From: Ryuthela nishihirai
Lineage: Eukaryota > Arthropoda > Arachnida > Araneae > Heptathelidae
Direction of reading: 5' to 3'
Length of the DNA: 64,000 nt
NCBI GenBank assembly: GCA_038380435.1
Contig: JAWZYU010000019.1
Span: forward strand, 31,087,801-31,151,800
A program made the position numbers and the translations under genes. Numbering within the stretch: the stretch's first letter is position 1; each line of letters starts with the position of its first letter. Under the pieces are notes generated by a model. The model had not been told where the DNA came from and did not search any database. It saw only the letters and a list, made by a program, of their open reading frames with translations. Shown in pieces: positions 22,207-34,569 of this stretch.

Positions 22207-24252
22207 CTGTCGAGGAATCGGAATTTCCGCTGTTACTTTTAAGATTCAGTGTACAATATGGAATAGGCGAATATAATAAGACTAAATAACAAAGGAAGAG
22301 ATTAAGGAGCATTGAAACTCATATTTTCTGCGTCTGATTTTTATATATTCGTAATACTGATTTAACATGGTACAAAAACATTAAATGAGAAAGGAATGCT
22401 GAAACTATTGAGATGCTAATGCTGTTATTCAGGTTTTGAGTGATCGAGTGACTCTTGAGATGGCATACGAAAACTGGCAGTATTGCTCAGATACATAGGT
22501 CAAAAAAGAATAACAATTCTTAGACAAAACCGCACTGTCATTTTGGAAGCTACAGGCCATCAAACCCGAACTGCAAGAGAACATAGTTTGTACTGTAAAA
22601 CTCAGTAGCAGACAGCCGTTTAGAGTATTCATTAAATCGGAGGAAATTGTACTGTCCGTTAACAGTGTCACGGGAATTTCTGAACAGGACATCGAAAGTT
22701 GATGGACAGTATTTTTTCAGTGACAAAACTCGTATTAGATTACTGCAGAACAGCAGATTATGCAGGTGACAGGACTAATCCTCCTGATACCAGGGTGTTT
22801 TTTTTCCTTTTTTCATAAAATATATTAATATTTCTGAACTATTTTAAGCAATTTACAAAGCAATTCATAAAAATATATCTGAGGATAAAAAGTTTAATTA
22901 GCCTTTGGATATTTGAGAATTTTATTACTATGTACATGTGCATGCATACTGTAGCAATAACCCAGTACGTACGTATAATAATAATACACAGACATTTCTT
23001 AGAAAGTAAATTCTATTTTCAATCTGAAGTGATACGTATACATCATTAAGCAACATTTCAGATTAATCTTAATGTTATAATTTAAAAGACAAAATAATGA
23101 TATATTTGATTGGTTCATTGAAACAAATCAATGAAATATTGTTATGAAGAATTACAAAATTCCTTAAAACAATAACACTTAAAGTCAATAGATGATCGTC
23201 AGCTCTCTAAATGATTAAATAGTTAAAGGTTTCCTTCACCCTCGTATTTTTACTGATTACAATGAGGATTTAGAACTATCTTTTTGCACTTAGAAAGCCA
23301 TAGAAAATAACAGCATAAATCCATACCATCACCCTGAATTCAAAACCCAGACCCCGGATACACCACAAAGATGGGTGGTTCACTTTTCTGCGCCTTTTAC
23401 TCCACACCATTTATTACCACCATATTTGAGAATTTACCATATTTATCACGTTTAGCAATAAATTCTATTTGGAAAATACCTTTTGGTAAAACTTTTAATA
23501 AACTATCTAGTTACTCCAGTTTTTCTGTGAGAATGCTTAAATGGGTTAAATAAAGAGAGTCTGGAAAGGACGTTTCTCTGCAATAAAAAACACAACGCCT
23601 CTTGAATTGTTAATAAAAACAAAATATGTATAACTCTGAATACTACTATATATTCTACGTTTTATCAAAGTTTCATGAGTAACTCTTCTACAGAGAAAAA
23701 TAATTTAACCTCTGGTATACACAGAAAATGCATTTCATTCACAACCGGAATAAATTATTGATAGAAAAAGGATTTCAGGAAAAGCCACCATTCTTTTCCG
23801 ACATTTATCGACAGTTCAACATCAGCGGCAAGTGACTTCAAGAAGTAGAGAAGTGGCGAAACTGCGACTCTGTCTTTACTGTGCTTAAAGAAACAAGAAA
23901 TAGCTAGCATTCCAAAATCGACAGGAATGGGACGTTGAATTTCAAATGCTGCATTCGATAGACCAAAGCTTTTATGTGAAGTGAATAACTAAAGTTTCCT
24001 ATCTTGGCCTAGGAAATATATCTGAGTACTTTGACTAGTGATCTAATACATAATTTTTAAGGCTAATCCTAGATATTAAAATGAAATATAAGAAGTTATA
24101 AAGCAATTAACAGGTAAAGATGTGTTGCTTAAGTAACAGTGAGATAGTAATAATTAAAAAGCTGATATAATTATTTTAGTTTTGCCAACCTCATTAAAGA
24201 AAAAAAAAATTCAGTTATGATTTTATATTTTCTAATAAATGTTACTAATATA
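22207..24252. other. AT-rich sequence, nothing recognised
   Basis: Frames at 22429-22692 (minus, 87 aa) and 23371-23553 (plus, 60 aa) lack domains. No element ends were seen. Confidence 0.5.
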
Positions 24253-24395
24253 AATGATTGAACGATAACTTAAATATATTCTGACATAATTTAAGTGACT
24301 GAAAGATAACTTAAATATATATTAACATAATTTAAGTGATTGAACGATAACGTAAATATGTAGTACATAATTTAAATTATTGGATGATAAATATA
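24253..24395. repeat. Tandem repeat, ~41-bp unit, about 3.5 copies
   Basis: Units contain GATTGAACGATAACTTAAAT followed by ATAATTTAAGT. The first landmark recurs at 24257, 24297, 24338 and, diverged, about 24378. Confidence 0.88.
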
Positions 24396-26355
24396 TTTTA
24401 AGAATTTTTTTAACACAGGTTTTTAAATTTAATACAATTCTCAAATAAAATTTATAATCTTTCACAATCGAGAAAATTTTTTTTGTGGCGTTAGGTCTAT
24501 CTTGAAAGGGCTCATATTTCTTTCAAAAATCCTTTAAAATTTGAAAACAAAAATAGCTTTAAAAATATAATAAAACATATAATACCCGCTCTGGATTGTG
24601 GAGTTAGTTAAAATTTTCATACTTTTCACTGTTTTTCATAAACGTTCAATTAATAATTAAACGAAGTAAAATCTGCATGTAATAGTAATATAACTAAAAT
24701 ACTTTTGCTTATCGATAGGATTTTTAAGAAACACCAATTATCCATTGAATTTTCATATTCCGCATGATGGGCGAAATTGGTTTTAGATATGTTAAATAAT
24801 GGTTCAGATTTTTTTCTAATCACAACAAAGTGAAGAAAGATTTTACAATAGAATTATTCAATAAAGCTTATAAAAAATAAATGTCAATGTAAACTTACTT
24901 TTAGCTGAAGGCTAGCGATAAAACAAATTACACTTTTGTAGTTGCTTTGAAACACGCTAGTAATCTTCCGTAAAACGTGTTTGTTATACTTTATATATAG
25001 AAAATATGGTCAAAAACAAAATAAAGAGAATACCAAACACGCTGGTGAAAGAGTAGAATCAATGATACATAAAACCAAACGATGCCTGACAACTGGTGTC
25101 ATTCATCAGTTGTGCAGCCATTGAAGCAAGATACTCCAGCCTTTGTTGGTATCCATGGTGATTCTAGTCACGCTGCAGAAGAGAATAAGGGTGAGCTTTA
25201 AACGCCATCAGCAGACGTTTAGCTACAGTCTGTAAACCAACTTCTCAGCAAAAATGGGCAGTCTGTAGAAGAGATAACGGTAACAACTCTTGATAAACTG
25301 CCTCGGAGAGGTTAAGTAAACTGAGCGCTTTACGGTAGTGAGAACGAAAGAAATCGCACTCAGGAGAATACAATGTTTCCAAGCATTACCGTTGCTGGCG
25401 TGCAAGAAAAATGCACTGTATAAAAATACAAGGCTAATTTTACTCTGTAAGAATTTCAATATTAGTCACGTTTTATTGCACTCGCAAAAAACTTTTATTT
25501 TGATAAAAGTAATCTTATGCTATATAAGAACAAACATGTATCGTTCCTGGTAATATGTGATACGTTCAAAAACGACAGCTAAATATTACAAACCAGGAAT
25601 GTCACATGACGTGTGAACAAAGATTAATAACGCAATCCAATTAATATATAAATAATCTAAAGCCAGTCATAAAAATCATTACGTCAGCTTTACGCTAAAA
25701 CTGTTTTTAATTTCGAAACTTTATAATTTGCAGATTTCAGCAACTATTAAAAATATTACCTATACAATGAAAATGTATTCAAATTTCATCATTTCCCCAA
25801 CTACTGGAGTAAACCGGATTATCGTTACAGGCGAAATAAGTCAGTATGATTAATAAAACACAGTCTCTACAAATCACTAACAATACGAAACATCCAATAA
25901 TCCAAACGCATTGCTACTTCACAGTTGTCAGATATTGCAAGAAAATGTTTCTTGGAAAAGTGCAAAATCCGATGCGCATAGGGTTTAATTATACCCTGTA
26001 ATGAATGTTTGTTAAGTGTCGCCAGTAGTATTACTGTTGTTGCTATCGTGTTGATCAAATTTATGAATATGTGTTGGAATAAGCCAATCGCAAATATTCT
26101 GTTTTAATTCGTCTACTATTCAAACAGAAATTAGGATTTTAACAAACTAAAGGTTTCACAAGAGAGGTAAAACAATATTGATAATAGGTTATTCTAATTT
26201 TGTCAGACACACAAGAATATCATTTCTCGAAGCATAAGAAGCAATTTTTCTGTATGATTAGAAGAAAGACATATGAAATGAGTGCGATTCGTCTAGTAAA
26301 AAGTGGCTTTCCTGAACAATACACAGGTGTTCAAATCATGAAGTTCGAGGTTATA
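24396..26355. other. AT-rich sequence, nothing recognised
   Basis: Frames at 25223-25553 overlap on both strands without domains. The 25080-25340 patch is less AT-rich, but I cannot assign it. Confidence 0.45.
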
Positions 26356-26693
26356 GTTAGGTTGTTTACCTGTGGGCGGCACTTTTTTGCACACAATAGG
26401 CTACATAGTCAGGTCACAAGGGCCCCAAGAACTCAGAGAATGTTGGGGTAACGTGACCAACTGGACATAATCATCAGAGAATGTTGGTGCAACGTGACCA
26501 ACTGGACCAACGTGACAGAAGACAAATGGAAACCTCCCCCAACTTCTCCCAATGGACGCCCCACCCAGCACGTTCTTTAACATGTAGATGGTATAGCTCT
26601 CTTGCACACAGGCCAAGGTTTATGTTTCATCCGACTTATGTTCATCAGTTTTCCCATCAGTGTTCCCTTTCTGACAGAAGGCAGGTTATGACG
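26356..26693 (-). mobile_element. SINE-1, head-truncated copy with internal duplication
   Basis: The tail and body are present up to CTGACAGAAGGCAGG, where it meets the head of the next copy. An internal duplication, CAGAGAATGTTGG...GCAACGTGACCAACTGG, repeats part of the body (about 26435-26510). Confidence 0.85.
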
Positions 26694-27089
26694 GGGGAGG
26701 GGGTGAATCAGTCGGTAGCGTGCCAGGCTCATAACCTGCAGTTCCCAGGTTCGATTCCCAGCTGGGTCAGCGTTGAGATTTATCTCCGCAAAACTCCCCG
26801 CCCTGCCCACGTTCAATAGGGGACAACGATGGGCTTGGAAAGGCCGCCGTCCGTCCGTCGGACGGGATGTTAAGTCGTTGCCCCGTGTGCGGGAGAGCCA
26901 TACCCTGTGCACGTTAAAGAACACGCTGGATGGCCTTGATGAGAGGTTACCATCTGTCTCCCAATAGCTGTTCCAGTGTGTCCTCCCCCCCCAACCTTCT
27001 CTGAGCCCTCGGGGTCCATGTGACCTGGCCATTTAGCCCATGGTGTGCAAAAAAGTGCCGCTCAGAGGTAAAACTACCAAACCCAACCC
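26694..27089 (+). mobile_element. SINE-1, full-length copy, head-to-head with the previous one
   Basis: The head is GGGGTGAATCAGTCGGTAGC with B box GGTTCGATTCCC. The body matches young copies, and the tail is CCAAACCCAACCC. Its head abuts the truncated head side of 26356-26693, giving an inverted pair able to fold back. Confidence 0.92.
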
Positions 27090-27269
27090 ATAGCTTAAAT
27101 TAGTAGTTTTATTTACAACTAGTAGATCTACCCCGCCTTGTTCGGACTTTTAACTGAATCAAGCTCTCGACATTATATAGTAATTAGATGCTCCCCACAC
27201 CGCAAACTTTCATCTAATTTATAAATAGACGATTGTGAGTGATTGACGGCTGGCTGGCAGGGGTTCACG

Positions 27270-27865
27270 TTAATTCTAACTATGAAGCAGAAAAGGTAGA
27301 GCTGTCAAAATTTGCACCTAGGGGGTAATCCGGGTCGTAGATCTCGGTAAAAATCTGCAATTTAACGTTCGACATTAATTGTCAAACAGAGGTCACGTCG
27401 AGACCTTGATATATGGGGACTAGAAAGCCGAAAAATTGGTGTCAAGGGGTATTTCGGATTGTACATATCGGAAACGTTACGAAATTTCGGATCAGGGAGA
27501 TCCTTTGACGTCAGAGGTTAAATTTAGCTCTGCCAGTGCTAGACAACTAAAAATGGTTCCTGGGGAATATTTTGGTCGTAGATCTTGGAAATGTTATTAA
27601 ATTCTGGATGTCATGAGTCCTTCGAGGTCGAAGGTCAAATATAGATCTACCCGTGGTAGAGGGCTAAATTTTGTGCCTGAGGTATTTTGTGTCGTAGATC
27701 TCAGAAATTATGCCACATTTTGGATGCGATGGGTCAAAGGTCAAATTCCGATATACCGGTGTTGGAGAGATAAATATTAGTGAATAGGGTTATTTCCGGC
27801 AGCAGAACTCAGTAATGAGAGGGATTTTCAGATCCGATGTCGCATTTGAGGTCAAACAGGGGTTG
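27270..27865. repeat. Degenerate tandem array, ~110-125-bp period
   Basis: A landmark GGTCGTAGATCTCGG recurs in degraded form near 27330, 27455, 27573, 27692 and 27803. A second landmark (GAGGTCGAAGGTCAAATATAG + ATCTACC) recurs between them. This is about five diverged units, non-coding. The last unit grades into GATCAATCCGGGTGAAATTTTCCGCC-like sequence, also seen near 51745 and 57420. Confidence 0.75.
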
Positions 27866-30736
27866 GAGTGACTTGCTAGAAATAAATAATTTTATATACA
27901 ACTCGTTACGATCAATCCGGGTGAAATTTTCCGCCTCCTTTTTTTCGATGATCATGAAGCTCCTAATATCAGCTGCCATTTGTTCATTAGGTTCAGGAGG
28001 AGAGAGGTTGAGAGGTCAAACTCTTATGTTACTTTAAGTTATAATAAAAGGAAGCTACCGATTTGATGATCCTAGCTATAACAGTTTAGGACATATGTAC
28101 TCAAATAGCGGCCTGTAAAAGAAATTTGTGACTCATGGACTTAATGGAGAATGTAGGAAAAATGCAAAAACAAGAAATATAAACGTATTCGTAAAAGTAA
28201 TATTGAAACATACTAACGAAGAAGTTTTGCTTGTTTGAAAGATTTCTTCCTTCACCTCTGACACACAAAAAGAGACTTAAAATTCAAACACTGAAAAAAA
28301 CCTGGCCCGCTTGAAAATTTCATTGAGCAGCCCTGGTTTGAGAGAATATCTCTCACGTTGCGTTTATTTTTTAAAGGGAGTAAAAAAGGTTGAGGGGGAA
28401 ACATTCATGTTGTTTTAATTTATGATGATAGGGAGCTGTATAATAACGTGGTTATAACTCTCATCGTTGAGAAATTCTTCTCTCGTTTGTGGGGATTGGG
28501 AAGGGAGAAAATTTGGCGGACCAAACCCTTACGTTACTTAAGCTATAAGAGGACACTGTATACAAAATCTCATGGTTTCAAGCATTTACCATGTAGGAGG
28601 AGTTCAAAAAGCAATCTCTAAAATATATAGTAGATTATTCATAGAATTAATATCAATGGCCCTTGCTATTAAGGCCAACTACTTTAAGTAATGGAAGTTA
28701 ATTTCGTTGAAAAGCAATGACATTACCTTAGTTAACTGAAATCTCCTTGCTAAGCTCTGTAGGCTCAGTACAATTATAATATTTCTGTCAGAGGAGTTTA
28801 TTAAATTTTCTCTGTTATCCGATTGACGCAGAAAACTAATGTCTATGGACTTTGGGTTGCAAATCAGCAAGGAACACATCTAGCTCCCAATTGCGGATTG
28901 TTAATTAAATACCTGTTGCAAAAAAAAAAGATTAAAAAGTTCAAATATTAAACAACGTGTAAAATCCAATGGAATAGAATAAACTGTCACTGTGGAATTG
29001 CATTTATTATTTTTTGTCGATAAACAATGGTAGTTTTATTATATTTTTCTACAAATTATACAAATTACTTTCTTAATCAAGTTCCTGACGCATAGCAAAC
29101 ATCTTCTAACTTCTTTCTAATATATTCCTCAAACATTTTAGTCATTAGCAAATTTCCACTTTCTTTGAATAGCTAGTTAAACGTGGAAATTGATTTTCCT
29201 TTAGTTGTTTCAACAAACAATTGTTCGGCATAAAACAAAATTTCAGAGAGAGTCATGGAAAATAGATTAAAAAAATCTGTAAGTTTCAGTCCAATAACTG
29301 GCCCTAGGGTTAAGCATAGTGGATAGGAAATGAGCTTGGTTGTTGAGGGATCTGCTTTCAATTAGGCCTTTAATTAACCGGCCAGTAATTAGCGGAGATG
29401 TGAGCCGCTCTAGAGACAATGGTGAACCCTCCGGAGAGACTGTTCTGTTTGTCAGCGTGTCATGCTACGGGCCCTGGCCACTGACAGCTCGTACATTTGG
29501 CAAGTCCACGGAGTACTCCGTGTTGGAGTAAATCTCTGGATTCCCCGCTGAGTATTGGCATTTTCTAGTAGGGAATGGTTCAGGACATAGTGTAAGCATG
29601 GTATTATTTTACTTTTATATCACTGGATATCTTTTTTCAACATTTCCGTCTCATAAAATTCATATGCAGAGGAAACTAGACTAATAATCTGCTCATATTT
29701 TTGAGCATGAGTCAGAAATACTAACTAAAGCATGATTGCAAAAAGAATAAATTCACTTCGAATGACAAGGGCAAATTAATTAATAATCTTTTGCAAAATG
29801 AATAATGAACGAAATGTATATTATATGCATTTGATATATCAAACAAACATATTATTTTCAGCTAATTAGTAAAGTTTCATAGTTATTATTGAATCAGTGG
29901 AATATTTTAAAGAAACAACAACTAAGTGCAGTAGTTCACAAATATTTATATTAATTTGGAAGAATAGAGCATAGCGAACATCTCAACGCAGATACAATTG
30001 TGACTCGAGTTTAAGAATTTGGCTTATCAGATGAGCAAATTCCAATTCCCTTACTTTTAGGAAAAATATTCGCATTTCATATGATATTACAAAAAGGTAC
30101 AGTATCATCGCTTGAAAAAGAAAAATACTTGGATTGATTTGAATTTCAATTTTTGGATCAGCGAGAGTTCTTTTAATACGCGATAAGGTTAATGGCTAGG
30201 TAAACAAGAAAGTCTCCCAGTTCAGAACATTTAATGGTTACATCACTCTTTCCATCATTTGCGTCCTCTATTCCACGATAAGGAAACATATCTCCCGGCC
30301 CTACTGAATGTTCTTTCCATAATTAATAAATTCGCATGTAAGATTTCTTACTACATAAATAAACTTGATATTTATCTCTAAAAATTTTCTCCAGTGGCAT
30401 TTTTAAATTTACATTTTTTTACTTTACTTAGTTTCAAATTTGGCTCCCCATGAAAGAGTTCAATAATTTTTGTCATTCTTCTGTATACATTTATCGCAAT
30501 CAATTAGATTTATAACATTTTTACACTATAGTCAATAATAAAAATAGCAAAATCAATTCATGACCTCAAAATAAAGTAGCTATTATCTGTTTCTGATAAA
30601 TGACAAGGTTAATATTTATAATATTCTCTCCATTATCATTCAATTTCAATTCCTTAATAACTTCTATCTTGCAACATTGGTATCCTATGTTGTCAATTTT
30701 TTTTTACTATCGAACGCTGAGATTATCTTCTTTAAT
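27866..30736. other. Mostly AT-rich sequence with one GC-richer patch
   Basis: No gene or element was recognised. The patch at about 29370-29540 is clearly less AT-rich than its surroundings and contains the perfect 16-bp palindrome CACGGAGTACTCCGTG (29507-29522). A 63-aa frame crosses it without domains. Confidence 0.45.
29507..29522. repeat. Perfect 16-bp palindrome
   Basis: CACGGAGTACTCCGTG is identical to its reverse complement. No function is assigned. Confidence 0.9.
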
Positions 30737-31080
30737 TGGGTTGGATTACGTTCCCTCTGAGCGGCATTTTTATGCACACAATGAGCTAAACGGCCAAGGA
30801 TTCTGAGACTGATGGGGGGGGGGGGGGTCCACTGGACAACAACTGTTATGAGACACATGGAACCTCCGGTCAAGTTCATCCAATGCGTTCTTCAATGTGC
30901 ACAAGGTATGACTCTCCTGCCCCAAAGTCCACGGCTTAACTTCCCAATCAATGGACGACTGCGTTTTCAAGCCTAACGGTGTCGCCTTTTTCACCGATAG
31001 GCGACAGGGTTAGCAGGAAAAATTATCAATGCAAGTCCAGTTAGAACTCGAACAAGGAACTACAAATTACAAATCTGGAT
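30737..31080 (-). mobile_element. SINE-1, old-type copy
   Basis: The tail TTGGGTTGGATTACG, a poly-G tract in the body (about 30814), the old block (CGCCTTTTTCACCGATAGGC) and GAACTACAAATTACAAATCTG are present. The outer head is missing. Confidence 0.85.
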
Positions 31081-31239
31081 CTTCATTTATGTCTTCTCAT
31101 TATAAAAAGAAAAGTAGTCAGGCATGCAAATCATGCTAATGGAAGAATGTCATTTCACGTAAAAAATGTACTTTGCGCACTTAAAAAAAACGTTGGAGAC
31201 GTTGACGAGACACATAATCTTTTCCCAACGCAAATCTAT

Positions 31240-31960
31240 CGGGTTTGTTACTCTGCCCTAATCTTCAGAGAAAAAATTAAAGTGATGAAAATTGGTCAGG
31301 CAGATAGTGCTACAGCTGCTTTGAATGGCTGCGCTCTTGAGCAAGTGTCTCAGTTTAATTATCTTGGGAGCTATATAACAGTTACTGGTGATGTGCAGCA
31401 TGAGATAAATAGAAGAATAGGGATTGCCACTGCGACTTTTAAAATCTATGGAGTGTGGAAAAATAGGCGTGTACACTTAAAGGCTAAAATTAGGCAGTAT
31501 AATAATTTGGCTCTTTCTAAGCTTCGTTATGTAGCAAAACATGGATCCTTTGTAAGCAGGATAACAAGAAACTTGATGCCTTTGACTCCATATGCTTACG
31601 CAGTATCTTGGGCATTAGGTGGTTTGATTTTGTAAGTAATGATGAGGTTAGAAGGAATCATCAACCTCCTTTGAGCAGCATATTGTGCAGAGAGAGACTG
31701 TGTTGGTTTGGCCATGTTGCCCGTATGCATAGCTGCAGATTAGGAAACAGGATTATGAACAGTGTGCCTAAGTGTTTTAGAAAAAGGAGACGTAGGAAGC
31801 GATGGGCAGACAATGTCAAACAGGACCTTGCTAGAATTGGCCTAGAGTGGCCAAATGCAGTAGTAGCTCAGAACAAACACGTCTGGAGAGAAAATTACAC
31901 AGTCTGGTTGGACCTCCGTAGCCATGGCTGCATGAGGATTTTGTATGTATATATGTATGT
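31240..31960 (+). pseudogene. LINE-B: RTE-like non-LTR 3' end
   Basis: This is the C-terminal part of a non-LTR reverse transcriptase. KVMKIGQADSATAALNGC, then FNYLGSYITVTGDVQHEINR and RIGIATATFKIYGVWKNR, lie in one frame (31147-31635). GIRWFDFVSNDEVRR, RERLCWFGHVARMHSCRL and RKRWADNVKQDLARIGLEWP lie in the next (from 31608), so there is one frameshift near 31610. FGHVARM...RKRW.D.VK.DL is typical of RTE/BovB-like C-termini. It ends in a TGTATGTATATATGTATG tract, a possible 3' tail. The 5' part with the catalytic FADD box is absent. Confidence 0.85.
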
Positions 31961-33154
31961 AATCTTCAGCTCATTGTAACTGACTGGATATTTAATAACT
32001 GTGCAGGAAACAAAATGACGTTTTGTAGAAAAGCAAATCCTGCTGCAATAAGCGAGAGGGGCATTGCACAACTTTATGTAACAGCAGCAGCACGTGTTTG
32101 ATTTAGGAACATGCATAATGCATGCTCATTCTCGTATTAGTTCCCTATCAGTATGCATCCTCCCTGTGTAATGCAAATTGCATTTCACTTAAAAAAAACT
32201 ACTTAAATTTTTCATGTATTTTAATCAGTTCCGTTGTTTCCTAACCTACAGTTCTGTATTCACCTGCATTTTTAAGCACGAGAAGGTATGATAGGGATGA
32301 TATAAAAAAAATAGCCAGGAGTGCTTCTAGCCCCCTTAGGTACATCTTATATCATCCCTAAAGCAAAGGTCTCAATCGAATATTTCTCTCTCACAAGATC
32401 TACTAAGAATGTCATACTGCAATATATAACATGATTAACTTCATCTTTTTTTTTAACTTAAGGCCTAATACACACGATTACCACACTCAACATTTTCTGA
32501 TTTTTTTTTTCCTTTACACAAAGTGGATTCACAGAATCATTGCTGTCTCTACGAAATTACATGTTTTAATATCTATTATTACTTCTGCATTTACTATGAT
32601 ACACGCATAAATATACATTTATTCAAAACTAATTTCTAAAGGTTATAAATAAAAAAAAGACGAAAATATACATTTCGAATTTATTTTTCCCTATATATTA
32701 ACAAATATATTCACCAAAACTCAATCTCATGTTTTCAAAACATATACAAACAATTTCCTTTTATTCAATAATTTCACGTTTTTATATCTATTTAATATTA
32801 CTGTCCTTCATACATTCTAAAAAAAGATATTTACTTTATATAGCACCGTGTTCAATTCTCTTTCAGTTCTTAGCCGCTAAAATTATCACCAGAATAACAA
32901 GGTGAAAATATACAAAAATCAAGCATGTGATTTACATTCTTTGAATATTGTGCTTATGATTTTCTTCCTTTCCACGAGAATCCAAATTTTTCTTCAACAT
33001 TGCCCATTTCACCATAATTTACGTACATATGGTTTTCTTCCTTTCAACGAATCGAAAACGTTATCCTATTAAAGCCCGCAGTTTACTTCATCAGTGCTTG
33101 TAATTACACATGACTCCTTAAGATATAGTGAAATCTAGTTACTAAGTAATGAAT
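31961..33154. other. AT-rich sequence with one short inverted repeat
   Basis: A perfect 13-bp inverted repeat, AGGGATGATATAA (32293-32305) and TTATATCATCCCT (32347-32359), could be a tiny MITE. Nothing else was recognised. Confidence 0.5.
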
Positions 33155-33165
33155 TTCTCAGAAGC

Positions 33166-33553
33166 TTGGGTTGGGTTGTTTTACCTCTGAGAGGCACATT
33201 TTTGCACACCGTTGGCTAAATGGCCAGGTCACAAGGACCCCGAAAGCTCAGAGAAGGTTGGGGGAGGGGACCCACTGGAACAGCTGTTGGGAGACAGATG
33301 GTAGCCTCCCGTCAAGGCCATCCAGCTTGTTCTTTAACGTGCACAGGGTATGGCTCTCCCGCACACGGGGCCACGGCTTAACGTCCCATCCAACGGATGG
33401 CGGCCTTTCCAAGCCCATCGGTGTCCCCTACTGACCATGGGAAGGGCGGGGAATTTTGCGGAGATAAATCTCAACGCTGACCCAGCTGGGACTCGAACCT
33501 GGGAACTACAGATTACGAGCCTGGCGCGCTACCGACTGAGCCACTCCCGCCCC
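33166..33553 (-). mobile_element. SINE-1, full-length young copy with TSD
   Basis: This is a complete copy from the tail (TTGGGTTGGGTTGTTTTACC) to the head complement (GACTGAGCCACTCCCGCCC). A perfect 11-bp TSD, TTCTCAGAAGC, lies at 33155-33165 and 33554-33564. Confidence 0.96.
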
Positions 33554-33630
33554 TTCTCAGAAGCATTCTATAGATTATAAGATAATACATAATGTCATAC
33601 AACTTGATTTGTACAAAAATACATACTGTC

Positions 33631-33652
33631 ATACATACATACATACATACAT
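33631..33652. repeat. ATAC microsatellite
   Basis: About five tandem ATAC units. Confidence 0.95.
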
Positions 33653-33746
33653 AATTGTACTGTCAGTGGTCCAAGTAATGTTTTTATAGTCCAGCAGATA
33701 ATGAACATTCAGTGAGAAGAGCTGAGAAATATTTAGAGTGTAAGAT

Positions 33747-34022
33747 TTGGTTGTTTTTTTGTTTTACCTCTGAGCGGCACTTTTTTGCACACAATGGGCT
33801 AAATGGCCAGGTCACAAGGACCCCGAAGGCTCAGAGAATGTTGGGGGAGGGGACCCACTGGAACGGTTGTTGGGAGACAGATGGTAGCCTTCCGTCAAGG
33901 CCATCCAGCATGTTCTTTAACGTGCACAGGGTATGACTCTCCTGCACACGCGGCCACGGCTTAACGTCCCATCCGACGGACGGCGGACTTTCCAAGCCCA
34001 TCGGTGTCCACTACTGACCGTG
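33747..34022 (-). mobile_element. SINE-1, 5'-truncated young copy
   Basis: It is intact from the tail (TTGGTTGTTTTTTTG) to CTACTGACCGTG, where it stops short of the head. Body sequence is very close to the copy at 34570. Confidence 0.92.
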
Positions 34023-34112
34023 ATAGAGTTTAAGAAAACTGTGGTTAGTAACTTCTAGCTTTCAAAACGGGGTTCGATTCTGTTGATCATCAAATTTGTG
34101 TTGATTGAGAGC

Positions 34113-34160
34113 CAGGGCCGGATTTGGATGGGGGGGGGGCAAAAGGGGATATCTCCCTTT
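34113..34160 (+). mobile_element. Possible hAT-type left end
   Basis: CAGGGCCGGATTTGGATGGG followed by a G tract resembles the common CAGGGCCGGATTTAG ends of non-autonomous hAT elements. No right end was found. Confidence 0.4.
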
Positions 34161-34439
34161 GAGAATACTAAGGGTAATGGAGACAAAAAATTATTAAATT
34201 TATGCATATGTAATACAGTTTTCAAGAAATGTTTTAAAGACCTGTAAAACGGTGGGGAAAATGATATATTGCAATAGAAATCCAATCTCTTGCTCTCCCC
34301 CTTTTCCTTTTTGTTCTATATGGGATCCAGTGAATGAATATGACATACCTGACTACTTAATATTAGTATATGTTCTATATAATAACACTAGTCGTGTGTG
34401 AGAGATGTTAAGGCTTATAGCAACTGATTTAGCATTAGT

Positions 34440-34569
34440 ACTGGTGTTCGATAGGGGTGCTTTCTGTCTCCTTTTTTGTTTAATTTGATTACTGATATGT
34501 TATGCGGAATTCACTGCAACAAGAAGATTTGAGGCTTGCAACGAGAAGATTGGTCAGGTTGAAAATGGC
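34440..34569 (+). pseudogene. LINE-C: RT fragment (GVRQGC-LSP-LFNL motif)
   Basis: The reading GVR-stop-GCFLSPFLFNLITDM fits the conserved RT block GVRQGCxLSPxLFNLxxD, with the Gln codon now TAG. The fragment is interrupted at 34569 by the SINE-1 insertion and may continue weakly after 34977. The RT clade is uncertain. Confidence 0.7.
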
